Below, in pieces: positions 41,001 through 52,822 of a DNA stretch of 64,000 nt. The stretch's first letter is position 1. Each line of letters begins with the position of its first letter. A model generated the notes under the pieces. The model worked only from the letters and a program-made list of their open reading frames with translations. It did no database searches and was not told the origin of the DNA. This DNA comes from Rotaria macrura (taxonomy: Eukaryota; Rotifera; Eurotatoria; Philodinida; Philodinidae): NCBI GenBank assembly GCA_900239685.1, contig OENT01000098.1, forward strand, positions 124,001 through 188,000, read 5' to 3'. A program made the position numbers and the translations under genes.

Positions 41001-43388
41001 ATAGGAAGGCCATTTAAATTTGAAAGTTACGTTAATATATACTCTTCCAATTTTCTCGTTTATTAATAAGTGTGACCAGACAATAGCGAGAATGTTCACT
41101 GAACATCAGATGACAAGTGTATTTATTAATCATGTATTTTCTTTTTCTTTCTTCGTTCTTCCTTTGTTTGTATTTCTTTCTTTCTTGATAGTGGATCTGA
41201 AGAAGTTTGACAAATGAGTCATCATCCAGTATCACTGTCTTGGTTTTCAGATCCACTATCAAGAAAGATAGAAAGAAATACAAACAAAGGAAGAACGAAG
41301 GAAGAAAAAGAAAATATATGATTAGTAAATACACTTGTCATCTGATGTTTAGTGAACATTCTCGATATTGTCTGAAGAAGACTTCATCGAAATCGAAACG
41401 TCACACTTACTAATAAACAAGAAAATTGGAAGAGTATATGTTAACGTGACTTTCAAATGATAGATCGATAAATCAAGATAATTTTCATTCGATGTGATGT
41501 TTGTCTTGATGATTAGACTAGAGTCAGAGATACTAAGACAATACTCTTGTAGAATCTAGAAAAATCATTTATCAAACAAGTAGTTGTCGAAAAGTTCATC
41601 TAGAAAACCAAAAACAAAAGAAATGATAAATCTTGAAGAGATACTACATGGAAACATTCACAGAATTCACAATTTTTTCATATGTACTAACGATTTCGTG
41701 GTGGTAGCCTGTTGGCTTGACTCGTAATGGTATTCCTCTGTAAGAATCCTTACTAAATGTATGCTAGTATATTGATATTCATCCCAATCGAACAGTACAT
41801 TTCAGAGCTATGAGGAAGAAATCAAATGGGATTCTAAACAATTGTGAACATAGAAGAAAGAATTTTTGATTTAGGAATCAATCACAATGTTTTCTCTTGT
41901 CCTGAAAATCGTTCTGTTTCTTAAGAATTTCTGAATTTTGTCGAAAAACTTTTGTCCAACGACTTCTCCAAGTCCACAAAGGACATCATTCTCAGTCAAA
42001 TTCAAGACATGATAATAATTTTCATGGGGATGTTCATTCTAAAAACTAAAATCGTCTTCTAGGTTTTGAAGATACCATTGAAGTATTATCATCGTTACAA
42101 CGACCGAAAAAAATTGTCATACGTGGCAGTGATGGACAACTCTATCCATTTTTATGTAAATCTCAAGATGATCTTCGTGTTGATTCACGTTGTCTAGATT
42201 TTTGTCATTTATTTAACAAATGCTTGAAGAAAAATAGTGAAACACGTCGTCGTCAATTACACATTCGTACCTATGCTGTTTATCCAATAAATGAACGTTG
42301 TGGATTAATTGAATGGTTACCTAATTTATGTACATTTCGTTCATTGGTAACAAAATTTTATCGACAACGTAGTTCAAATTTTTCGGAAGTATCCAATCGA
42401 GAAATAAAAGTTTATGGAAATAGTAAAGATAAAACAAAAGAAACTCGTTATAATGTAAGTAATTTCTATTGAAAACATTGTTTTCTAATTCTGAATTCAT
42501 TTCTTTAATATTAAAACAAAAAGGATTTTCTTAAATTATTGGCATTTCATCAACCCGGTGTATTTCATCAATATTTTTTTGCTGCCTATCCTGATCCAAA
42601 TCGTTGGTATATAAGTCGAATGAATTTTGTGCGTTCCATAGCTGTGATGTCAATGATAGGCTATATCATGGGTTTAGGTGATCGACATTGTGAAAATATA
42701 CTGATTGATACATGCACAGGTGAAACTGTTCATGTTGATTTTAATTGTTTATTTAATAAGGGTAAATTTTAATGAGAAAATAAATTTTGTAAATATATTA
42801 ATAACAATTGCAATACTAGGATTAACATTTGAAATACCGGAAAAAGTTCCATTTCGTTTAACACATAATATTGTTGATGGTATGGGTACATTAGGTGTCG
42901 AGGGTGTATTTCGTAAAACATGTGAAATTATTTTACATTTAATACGAAATGAACGTGAATTACTTGTATCAGTGTTAAAAACATTTATTTACGATCCATT
43001 AGTCGAATGGAAATCAACAACACGAGAAGAAGTTGCCAATATGAAAAGACAACAGATTGAAGGCGGAGAAGTTGTCAATATAAAGGTGAATTGGAATCAA
43101 ATGAGTTTTTGTTTTTCTAATTTAAAATAAGAATATAATTTAATAGGCTCAGACTCATGTGAGAAATATATTAGAACGTGTTCGAGGCTATTGTACAGAT
43201 GAATTAACAGGAAAACGTGTTGCTCTTCCATTATCAGTCGAAGGACAAGTTGATCATTTAATTCAAGTATGTTAGACAATTTTCATTTACTCACTTTGTA
43301 TGTCTCATTCGATTTTTCTTCGTTTTAGCAAGCAACAAGTAATGAATTATTATGTCAGATGTTCATTGGTTGGGCGGCTTATTTGTGA
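29086..43388 (+). CDS. ATR: ATR checkpoint kinase (PIKK), about 19 exons, about 2,849 aa
   Basis: Exons: 29086-29176, 29234-29362, 29429-29599, 29671-29848, 29933-30050, 30114-30250, 30812-31192, 31428-31509, 31574-31844, 32351-32802, 33116-34550, 35238-36432, 37260-38863, 39580-40809, 42063-42454, 42524-42761, 42820-43085, 43147-43266, 43329-43388. All junctions keep frame; the 3' end of exon 7 (31192, or AAA|gt at 31172) is the least certain. HEAT repeats come first, with the UME block (FGGPPIFSKLL...KLLGILCDFE), then CLGEIGAIDPGR, FAT (ECWLHSARIARA, MKANQS) and the kinase (IRGSDGQLYPFLCKSQDDLR, then LGDRHCENIL and HVDFNCLFNKG). The FATC ends LIQQATSNELLCQMFIGWAAYL. Each block matches human ATR rather than ATM or SMG1. 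With its partner ATRIP it senses RPA-coated single-stranded DNA and signals to CHK1. The catalytic loop has C where most ATRs have G (GDRHGEN). An AATAAA lies at 43482-43487. The protein is slightly longer than human (2,644 aa). Confidence 0.95.
41011..41470. mobile_element. Foldback element in ATR intron 14, one arm with a hammerhead-like core
   Basis: Arm 1 (about 41011-41201) and arm 2 (about 41246-41470) are inverted copies around a 44-bp loop. They match closely over ATAGTGGATCTGAA, CTTTGTTTGTATTTC, ACAAGTGTATTTA and ACTCTTCCAATTTTC. The element lies inside the 1,253-bp intron 40810-42062, just before the first kinase exon. Arm 2 carries about 25 extra bases at about 41374-41399 that arm 1 lacks. 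They complete a CTGAAGA...GAAAC-GTC string like a hammerhead ribozyme core. Confidence 0.8.
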
Positions 43389-44601
43389 TAATAATCATCT
43401 TCTTTATCTGTCAGATATTTCAAACATGTTTTCTTTATATATCAGTATTTTTTTCCTATGCTTCTGATAGTAACTTAGTGCAATAAAAAAGGAATGACAT
43501 GATTAGCTATTATGAATTGAATTATTTAATTGAACAGGCTCGTATGAGTGAATTCAAGGTCAAATAGAAAAATATTTTTCGTTTCTGAAACAGACTATTT
43601 TAAAAAATAATGCGTCTTTTTGTTGCACAAATGAAGACTAAACTGTTCAAGATTCACAGAAAAACACTAATGTTTTTTATGAAACTGATTTTTTGTCTCA
43701 GTTTAATTTTGGCAAGTAAACAATTATTAACAAACTATAAAATCATTTTTTCTCTTCGCATTTCTGTTGGAGATCGTTCTTACTTACAAGAATACAGAAA
43801 AGAAAGTAATTGAAAACAAAGTTCTTTAAAAACTGATGATGCCCGCTACATAATTCATATTATCATTAGGCCAGAATCTGTACATCGATGAATTCGTACA
43901 TTGAAATATCAAAGTAAAATAGTGCATTTGTGATAGAGAAAAAAATTTCCATCAAGGAATTGAGAGACGATAATCAACCAGGCAACAAAAATAGCCAACA
44001 TCCACTCATCTATGTACATTTTCATAGATACGTGAAATTAGTTTGTGTCCCGAGTGAATCAATCCAAAGGTGAACTATGAGCATTAAAGATATGTATATA
44101 CATATATACATGAAACATAATTGGATGATTGATAGATGTTTTCACCAACAGAATTCTTCCTTGTTTCACATGCATTATGAGTGATAACATATGGTTGATG
44201 TTATAAAATATTCTAACATATGAATGTATGAATGAATGAATGAATGAATGAATGTATGAATGAATAAATGAATGAATGCATGAATAGAAAGAAGAGAAAG
44301 ACTGATTAGTTTTTAATTTCTATGCATAAATTAAAATTTGTTTATTCATTCTTTCCGTGTGAATTATTCTTTCTATCTAGTATTTATTGGACAAAAAAAG
44401 GAAGAGAACGAGAAGGCGAAGCCTATATAATTTTTTATTATTTTATAATTTTCATGAAGTAAGTGAAACAAACTTTGTTCTCTTTCTAAGTTGATTTATA
44501 CTAAATGTATAGTAGTTATGCATGACTGAGATAAGCAATAGTGAAAGTGAACTTAACTCGAATGTTCACTAATATTATTCTCCTTCTCATTGATCAATAA
44601 C
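43389..44601. other. Intergenic DNA between ATR and the insulin-like gene
   Basis: This stretch contains the ATR 3' UTR and polyadenylation signal, and a (TGAA)n microsatellite at 44221-44286. A 67-codon frame at 43610-43813 has a hydrophobic N-terminal stretch but no cysteines, splice partners or known motif, and I do not call it. Confidence 0.5.
44221..44286. repeat. Imperfect (TGAA)n microsatellite
   Basis: About sixteen TGAA units are interrupted by TGTA, TAAA and TGCA variants. The repeat ends roughly 310 bp upstream of the insulin-like start codon. Confidence 0.9.
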
Positions 44602-45054
44602 ATGTGTCGATCAGTAGTTTTTCTTCTTGTTACCATTATCATACTTATGACATCATTTGTGCATACAAGGAATGTAAACAATCGAAAACTGAAAATGTCA
44701 CCAACCAGTAAAACAAATCGTATTAAATTATGTGGTGTAGCGTTAGTTCGTGTGCTTGATACGGTATGCACTAGAGCTATGCAGTTATTAACGAAAAGTG
44801 GAATAACATTGCCGTCGTCAACTTCGAAACGAATGTTCAAAATCGAAGATGATCCATATTCAAGTAAAATATCGATGACAAACTCCACTCGTATGTTTAT
44901 TTGTATATATATTAATGCGTATTGATCTTTTGTTTTTCTTTTATTTCGAATAATTCTTTCAGAAGTTAACGGTACAATCATCGATGATTGTTGTTATCAA
45001 GCATGTACACTGAAAACATTATTGAAATATTGTTATCAATCAATAGAAGCATGA
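44602..45054 (+). CDS. Insulin-like peptide precursor, 2 exons, 126 aa
   Basis: Exons 44602-44890 and 44963-45054; the 72-bp intron is phase 1 and lies in the connecting peptide, the conserved insulin-family position. I take the ATG at 44602; an upstream in-frame TTG is not needed. A hydrophobic signal sequence spans about residues 4-20. The B-chain is IKLCGVALVRVLDTVC, with Cys44 and Cys56 spaced by 11 and the LCG-xx-L-xxx-L-xx-VC pattern of insulin. The A-chain is DDCCYQACTLKTLLKYC, with Cys106, 107, 111 and 120 in the CC-3-C-8-C pattern. So all six cysteines for the three insulin disulfides are present. A dibasic KR at 76-77 could release the B-chain side. No dibasic pair sits just before the A-chain, and two N-glycosylation sequons (N94-S-T, N99-G-T) lie in the linker, so processing may be unusual or incomplete. 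The product should be secreted and act on an insulin/relaxin-type receptor. An AATAAA lies at 45164-45169. Confidence 0.92.
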
Positions 45055-47158
45055 TCATAATTAAACAATAGTAATCAATTGTGTTTTTTGTGTGTAGGAT
45101 AATTTTATGATGATTTTCAGTTATTGTGTAACTCATCTTTGTGGCTTATTTATAATCGAAGTCAATAAAAAAATAGGAAATTTATTTGAAATTTTTTGGA
45201 AGACGTTATCGTCTTGAAAATTCACAGGAAAAGGAAAAACAAAATATCCCACGATGATGCCATAGAATGATCATGTTTCGTCCAACATTTGATAACAAGC
45301 CAAATCATTTAGGTTCTATAGGAGATTTCATGACTGATTACATCGAGTTAATCACAAGTGTCATGCCAAATTCAGAAACTCTTCCAAGTCAATAAAAATC
45401 CTTGGATCAAAATGAAATAGTCAAAGTTTTCGATCGAAGTCAACTTTTAAAAGTACTAGAATAGAAAAATTTACACGAACAACAGTCATTGGCCGATGAA
45501 ATAGATTGTTTAATAAATAAAGGATTTGACAAAACATATGATCAGAACAAAGCATTCGTTTTTTGTTGTTGTTGCTACAGCAGATATTGGCAGAAGTGAA
45601 TATTGTGCAGTGTTTACCCTGATCAGCAGTATGTGTGTTGAAATCCAACAGGTGCATCAAAAGTGCAAATAAGTCATGATTTGATGACTAGTATTATTTT
45701 CTTCTTCAACAAAACAACTTCTAAACTCGAACGATTGATCACAGTAGAAATTTCGAGTTAAGTCTATGAACTGAGTTTTCACTGAAAATAAAGGTATTGA
45801 AAACTATTCAAAAATCGTTATCAAAGATTTCAAGTTTCAAATTAATATTAGAAAATATACACAGTATGATGTGAACATCTTTTCCGTAATTGCAGCAATA
45901 TTTATTTGAAAATGTTGCTCGTCATAGTTAGCAGTTGCTGAATCATGAGATGATGGTGAAATTTTTGGCTACTATTTTTTTTTCACAAGGAATTTTCAAC
46001 TAGTTATCTACGTCAGGATCACTACTGCTGCATTTACTATTATGTACTGTTGTTGCGTTTTAGTTTCACAAATTATAAGTAAAAGAGTAGGGAGGATAAG
46101 ACAAGAGTCCTTACAAATGTATACTCCTAAGTTTGAGAAGATTCCTATTTCAAAATATGATTTCGTCTATTTCTTCTCAGGCATCAAAATGATCTTAGAA
46201 ATTTTAAATCTCCCATCCAAGAAATATAAAAATCATATAGATGAAAGATCAGTAACAACCTCAAAGAAGTGGCTGAAATATGTGCTTATGTGAATCATCA
46301 GAAATACTGATCTTCTTTGCATAACTATTGTTTAATTAAGAATATTTGAATTAGTTCAAGGAGGTAAAATCCTTGATAGAAAAGCTGCAGAATCTTCTAA
46401 ATCGTAAACACTTGAGATGTTCTCTTACGATTGAGCTTTCATAAATATCGATATCTGAAGAGAAAATTCGTTTTACTTTCTGATAATTAAATAAAATCCA
46501 ATGGCATTTGATTTATTTTATTCGAATCGATGATAAATAGTCATTACTATCTCTAGTTCATTTCAATGTTTCTAAATCAGGAAGAAGTAAACGTTTTAAA
46601 GAACAAAATGTTCAATTTCGGTATTTCGATTAAAACATCTAAATGAGTTCATAATTATTTATTGCAATCATGAAATAATTGCTTATCGCTTCGTTGCCGA
46701 TGTTAATATCAGTTACGTTAAAGTTGGATTTAAAGAATAATGAAAGGTTCACATCAAATAGTTCATAAAACTGAATCGAATCGATACGAATCACAATTAT
46801 CTCATGTTTTTCGAGTACTTTTTCTTGTCCTCAAAAACAAAAGAGAAGATAGTTAGATTTATTTGTTCAGTTTCAATCACGTAAATTTTATAATGTATAA
46901 ATTTAAAATTACAAAATATTACGAAGGGATAGTTTTACATTAATTAGTTAAGTTTCAATGCCTAATTAATATCAAGTAATGATTTGAACTAACGAATAGA
47001 GATATTTTAATGACTTCATCTCTTATTCTAGTTATATCTGAAACAAAACTAGTAGTTTCTTTGCTCAGTAAAGAAGTACTTCAGAAGGGTCTATTGATTT
47101 ATTTGTGATCAAGAAATTAAAAGTGATACTATTTTTGATTACATGAAAAAGAACAGCA
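45055..47158. other. Intergenic DNA, no gene recognised
   Basis: The start contains the insulin-like 3' UTR and the end the arrestin-gene 3' UTR (minus strand). Frames at 45421-45660 (minus) and 46042-46293 (plus) have no known domain or splice support. No second insulin cysteine pattern was found on either strand. Confidence 0.5.
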
Positions 47159-48136
47159 TCAAATTGGAAAAAGGGTTTCATAACTAGGCGGTGGAGCTAT
47201 TTCCGTCTGATTGGTCAACTCTTTACTGGTGATAGTCAATGGAAAGTTTAAGAGCACATTATTGAATGCACCATGAGTGTGAGCTTCAACTCGTAACGTG
47301 TAACGCACGCTCAATGGGTTTCGAAAATGCCACTGATTAGGCTTCCATGCAAATGAGGCTGGAAGTGTTTTTGGAAGTAACAATTCGAAATCACCATTGA
47401 AATGTTCGCCTTCAAAATTTTCGACACCCATAAGATTCTTTTTCAGTAGAACGATTTTTTCCTCTTCTTTAGGACCGAGCATTCGTTGTTGAACAAGAAA
47501 TGCCGATATATAGTGAACTATTGTTCGTTTTGGATTTTGCAGGTCAACGTGTAAGCTTATGTGTTCACCAGCAGCTGCGACATTATTCTGAAGCACTGCG
47601 TGTAAGTCAACACCTTTTCGATTTTTATCTTGATCTTCCAACTGAGTTATTTGCACAGATCTCTTCGAATGTTGAACAATGATAGAACAGCGCTCTTCAA
47701 TTCGTGAATGGTACCAGTTGGATGGTACTAATCGAGCGCAAAGGAAGTATTGAATGAAAGGTCCTTTTCTGCTACATTGTTTCACAGTAGGTGGCAGTGA
47801 CCCATTTAGATAAAAAGAAAATGACCAAATATGATTACCTCGTTCAAGAATTGTTTCGTCGCTGTCGTCAGTTTTAGGCAGCATGAGGTACTTGTTGAAG
47901 AAATGCAGATGATGAATCTTTGATGATTTCAATGTCCGTATGCTTTCATTAGTGGAGTAAACAAGTTCACCGACCAATTCTATGGTAATATTCTTCAATA
48001 CAGCTGGGGTCTCATTTCTATACTCACATTCGACTGTGCCAAAAACAATTTCACCGCTTTGATAAAGAGTTTTGTTTTCTCTAGAAAACCGAAGGGACGT
48101 ATCCGTTCCATTTAGTACACTAGTGCCAGAGCCCAT
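47159..48136 (-). CDS. Arrestin-domain (ARRDC/alpha-arrestin-like) protein with PPxY tail, 325 aa
   Basis: I start at the ATG at 48136 (MGSGTSVLNG) because just upstream the minus strand reads TTTTCTTCTAG, an acceptor. The open frame continuing to 48190 is then intron, and a leader exon probably lies further out. An N-terminal arrestin fold (FSRENKTLYQSGEIVFGTVE...ITIELVGE) is followed by a C-terminal arrestin fold beginning near VDLHAVLQNNVAAAGEHISLHV. The tail PPPSYETLF contains a PPxY motif (P316-P317-S318-Y319). In alpha-arrestins such motifs bind WW domains of NEDD4-family ubiquitin ligases and link membrane cargo to ubiquitination and endocytosis. The length fits a short ARRDC; most have two PPxY motifs and only one is visible. 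An AATAAA lies about 55 nt past the stop (TTTATT at 47098-47103). The coding part has no intron. Confidence 0.85.
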   Translation of the reverse strand: MGSGTSVLNGTDTSLRFSRENKTLYQSGEIVFGTVECEYRNETPAVLKNITIELVGELVYSTNESIRTLKSSKIHHLHFFNKYLMLPKTDDSDETILERGNHIWSFSFYLNGSLPPTVKQCSRKGPFIQYFLCARLVPSNWYHSRIEERCSIIVQHSKRSVQITQLEDQDKNRKGVDLHAVLQNNVAAAGEHISLHVDLQNPKRTIVHYISAFLVQQRMLGPKEEEKIVLLKKNLMGVENFEGEHFNGDFELLLPKTLPASFAWKPNQWHFRNPLSVRYTLRVEAHTHGAFNNVLLNFPLTITSKELTNQTEIAPPPSYETLFPI

Positions 48137-51100
48137 GAGTGTATCTAGAAGAAAACAGTTCACAATAAAATTTTTTTTCATATATTGCATTTATTATTGA
48201 TATGAAATAACTATTCGAAGTCACTCAATACGTGTATATATAATGACCGTCTATGTAAGTAATGTGCGAGAGCAGCTCGCGACTAGAGGATTCAACGATT
48301 GATCAGTATAGAGAAAAATTCCATGGTAAAGAGGCTATATGAAACTGCAATAGAATAGAAGAGATAAAAAGAAAGACAAGAGTTTCTTAAAGTAAGAAAT
48401 TCTGTTAAAAGTTTCTACAGACATATAGAAATCAGACGACATCCTTTTATCTAGTTTGTCGTGTAGACACGGATGATGGTTGAGTAAAATGCAATGAAAA
48501 GAAGCTAGGATAAATTAAAAGATAACAGCATCTTATCAGTAACAATGGGGTATGCAGAAAATCATGATCTTCAGGTACCCCATTATAGTGAAAGGTTAGT
48601 AGTTATTTCATCTAGTTCATGATGTACGCGTTCAATATTATTAACTCGCTATTGAACTCAATTCGAACTTTTCAGGTATAAATTAATTTTGAATCAATAT
48701 TTCTTTCAATAAAAAGCGATGAATGTTGCTTCTTTTCGATGCTGAACAGAATTATCTGATTTTTATAAAAAATTGATTTTAGAGAATAAAACTTTTACAT
48801 GAGTGCCACATACTAGAGAAGTGTTTATCATTTAAAACTAATCTACAACAATATGAAAAACTCAGAGAGATATCCTATGGTGACCAAAAAATGAATGCTA
48901 ATTTAAAAGTCAAAAATCTCAATTTGGTCTATTATCAAAATATTTTCATACAAAAAAGTGCCGCTCAAGAAAATGTGTTCAACATGGTTGGCGAGAAACT
49001 TGTTGAAACTGATTCTTGATCGATCTCCTCTATGATGTGTAAAATTTTATCGAAATCACAGTAGTACATTCACGTGTCTCGAAGATATTTATCACTGCTT
49101 CATCTCTACAGATAAGGATCAATTCTTAATACGAAACGATCATATGAGTATATTTTTCTTGAGACTGAGCATGCAATAATCTCATCTATTAAATTATGAA
49201 ACTTGAAAGAATGACATGTACGAAAGTGAAACAATGTCTAGTTCATATGCGCAAAATTTAACAGTCGTATCGTCAACATTGAAATGACGTGAGACGAACG
49301 AGTTTTAGATGTTTTGAAGTCAGAGAATATTTTACCTCAGATAAAATAAAATGATAGAAAAAGAAACAGCTTTTTCACAAGTCTCGGAAAACATGAACGC
49401 CGAAATATGATGTAAGCATTTGTTTTGGAGTTCATATTGAATACAAAGATTCGATTTTTCGTCACTGTTACAGAACTAGCGAAAAACGTTTTGAACAGAA
49501 AGCATCTGTCATAAGTACATTCAATTATGACTGCTTTGATTTCCAATGAAAAATTATTCTTGCATGGTTTTCTAGATGAACTGCAAGTACTATATGGATA
49601 CTCTAGCCTTTGTCAATTTAGTTCTTCTGGATGATAAAATCAACCATTTGAGAAGATGATTTTCATTATTATAGAAAACGTTTTTCTCCATACATAATAA
49701 GGAGACTGCAATCGAACACTATACAAATGTGTCTACACTTGCAAATGCGCAGAATATAATAAATTAGTCAGACAGATAGTCGTAACGATTTTGTAAAGCA
49801 AGTTATTGACGAGCGAATATATTTGTTCTGATCGCTGATCATTGTATTCGATAGGCTGAAGCCTGTATTTTATTGTGGAATGTTGTTTAAATAGCTTGAT
49901 TTTTTGAGAAAAAATGTTTTTGAATATTTATAGTTTTTATTTTAAAAGGTTTCTATTCTACATGAAGATATGTTGCATTTCGTATTAGTTCAGAAAAGGA
50001 AAAAACTAAATAAAATTATGTTTTTGGTTAATGAAACTCGTCCAAAAACAAGGACATAATTTTGTTAATTTAGATTAGTACAATAAGTCAGACAGATATG
50101 CCAATGACATTTAGTCTTCGCAGAAATATGAAACTGAAAACCTTTTTTTTAATTGTGCAAATTTGTAGACTGCTTTGTATTTTACTATAAAGTTTACTAA
50201 ATTATCAAGGACAATTAACGAATAACAGAGCGAGCAAAGAAACGTTTATTTCGTTCGTCTACTGTATGTAGACATTGATACAGCGGACGTAGAACGAAAT
50301 GATGCGTAAATGCTATCTGCATTTACAAACAGACAGAACGTGAGCAAATTTTCTACTCTCTTTCTCTTGGCTGTATTGCGATTGAAAATTCAAGGTCATA
50401 ACACGTCCTGCTTATGTGATTACTTTTTATTTGCTCACATACTCTTGTAGCGAATTTTTTTCTCCAATAAGCTAAATCAGTCAAAAAAAGATTCCAATTT
50501 CATTTCTGTCAGTAAAAATAAATATCATGAAAAAACCTCTGTGCTATACTAGTTTCGGTTAAAAATAATCAAGATATTTGTGTTGGATGAATCGTTAAAT
50601 GTATATGAATAGTTTGATTCACCTGTTCCCCATCCAATCATACAATTGCAGGCTTTCTTTCATTTCTATGAATTTAAAAAATTTGAAATCCTCTGTGCAA
50701 TTTATAGCTCTTGAGATACTTGAGAGTTTACGATTTTCTATTAACATGTTTTCATTTCACATGCACTGTGACCTATCTACATTATGTTATTATCTCTGTG
50801 AATGATTTATGATCGAAAATATATTACTACAAAGTAAAAGCGTTGCACAGAAAGATATATTGACGTTCAAATGGGCTTTTTTGGACTGAAAAAAATATTT
50901 TCCATCCTTTGTTAAACTTGAGTCTCAAGATAAGTATCAATGGCTATGGGAATAATTATTTTTTATTGCCAATATATGCTTAGCTTATGAGAGATTGAGT
51001 TAATATTATCATAAATTAATCTCTGTAGTAGCTGATACTTACTGACTTTTGTCCAAAATTAAATGTCAAGGAAACCGAATAGATTGTAAAGATCTACTCT

Positions 51101-52818
51101 ATGCGTACTCAGATAAAATATTGTAGTACCAATATTTGAGTTTTTCTTACACAAATACCATGCGAAAAAATCTGATCATTCAAAGACACCAGCGACGTTT
51201 GAATAATCTACATCATATGACACACCTTGCTTTATTCAATATCAAGCTGACATCTGTATAAGTGAAAAGTATTCTCGGCAAGCTATTTCTTCTCATGATA
51301 GATAGTGGACTTTTTATTCGAATTTTAATTCGTGACAAATACACTTTTCACAGAAACGAATTCATATATGCGTCGAAATCTTCAAAGAAGTAAATGCCGA
51401 TGTAAACTAGTAATTGGGAACTAACATAGTAAAACAATTGATCCGCTCATGTTCTCATAAAAAAGCCAGCTCGTCACTCGGATCACAATCTTAATGAGAT
51501 TTATTTTGAAAATTAAAATATAACTGGAACTAATTATTATTTTTCTTACTTGTTTCGATTCCACTTGAGTAGCACAGTCAGCATGAAATTCAAGCTGTCT
51601 TGGTGGTAAAAAGTGATAAGCTTTAAAGTCTAGTGTCCATAGCAGGTGGATATTGTTTACATTTGGATTGTAAAGGTCTTCTCGTTTAAAGTTATGCCGT
51701 GCTTTTAGGAGACGTTTTGTTATATGGATGAGGGAATGAATCGATATGAACAATTAAATATTGTAATAGAAACTAGTCTACTCTTTTTTAAATACAAAAA
51801 AATATTCATACTTTGATATTTCCTTTGGTGGTTTGAAAAGGCAATGTTTTCAACGTGACTAGGAAGAATGCTCAATATTTAATAAGAGCGGTGTCATGAA
51901 GTCTGTTGTATATTACTTATGAGTAATGATTCTTTTTTACCTTTATTTCACGGAGACGCCCTATAGAGTGACTACCTGTTTGATGGACATAGTTTACACT
52001 TGCTAATATCTCTTTAATTTCTTTTTCAAGTGAAAAAGGAAAAACAAGATGGGTGCCTTGGTATAAATGAGTTAAATAGAAGTGCATGATTCGAAAAGAA
52101 AAAGTTATGATCCATGTTATTAACCGGTTTTGCTCGCTCAACCATATCACTATTTTATTAAGACAAACTAAGGACTACTATTGTTTTGCAATTACAGTAT
52201 TGAGGAAAGCTAGTTGAATGTGCGAATGCACCTTTAAATAATTTTTTTTGTATGACATTCTTGTGTGATGAATACGATTCGGTTGGTGTTTGCTTATCTA
52301 CATCATATTTTCTCGTACACTCTGATATCATCCACACAGGTTAATCATCATGTATTATATTCTTCGAGCTATTAAACATCCGATATGATGCTGATTATTT
52401 GTGGAAAAAGTTATGTTTATTTTTATTTATGTTTATTTGATGGTGTGCCAATTTTCATGTTCTAACTTGTGTGATAACATATCCGAGTACATTAAATTCG
52501 ATTAGATTTGAAGCAAAATAACACTATTAATGGAAATATGCAAATGTAAATTGGCATATCTGAGAATACCGCTAAAAAATTGATATTCCTATTAGAACTA
52601 TTAAATACGCTCTAGTTTGTTTCCTTTTATGTATAGCACTCATTTGGTGTTTTTTTTTCTGAAAATTTCAGATTAGAACCCACATAAGATTTCTATGGCT
52701 ATCAGGGACAAGGAAAATAATTCCTACAGTTCTAAATCACTCCCTATCCACTGACAGGCATTCTATTTATCCTTGATCTATTATCATTCTTTGTGATGAG
52801 CTAAGATGCAAATATGAC
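48137..52818. other. Long intergenic stretch, only weak exon-like pieces
   Basis: The start should hold the arrestin leader and promoter. On the minus strand two exon-like frames end at plausible donors. The first contains HLVFPFSLEKEIKEILASV and ends REIK|GTAAAA near 51943. The second contains FKREDLYNPNVNNIHLLW and ends ESKQ|GTAAGA near 51551. I cannot identify a family, confirm acceptors or link them, so I do not call a gene. Nothing else was recognised. Confidence 0.4.
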
Positions 52819-52822
52819 TTAA

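Noticed and set aside
43610-43813. 67-codon frame with a signal-peptide-like start
   Set aside because: It has no cysteines or processing sites and no second exon, and follows the ATR polyadenylation signal; not enough to call a secreted peptide.
44590-44601. Upstream TTG as start of the insulin-like precursor
   Set aside because: Eukaryotic starts are normally ATG, and the ATG at 44602 directly precedes a good signal sequence.
51551-52150. Two exon-like minus-strand frames ending at GT donors
   Set aside because: The text looks somewhat protein-like but I could not confirm acceptors, join them in frame or name a family.
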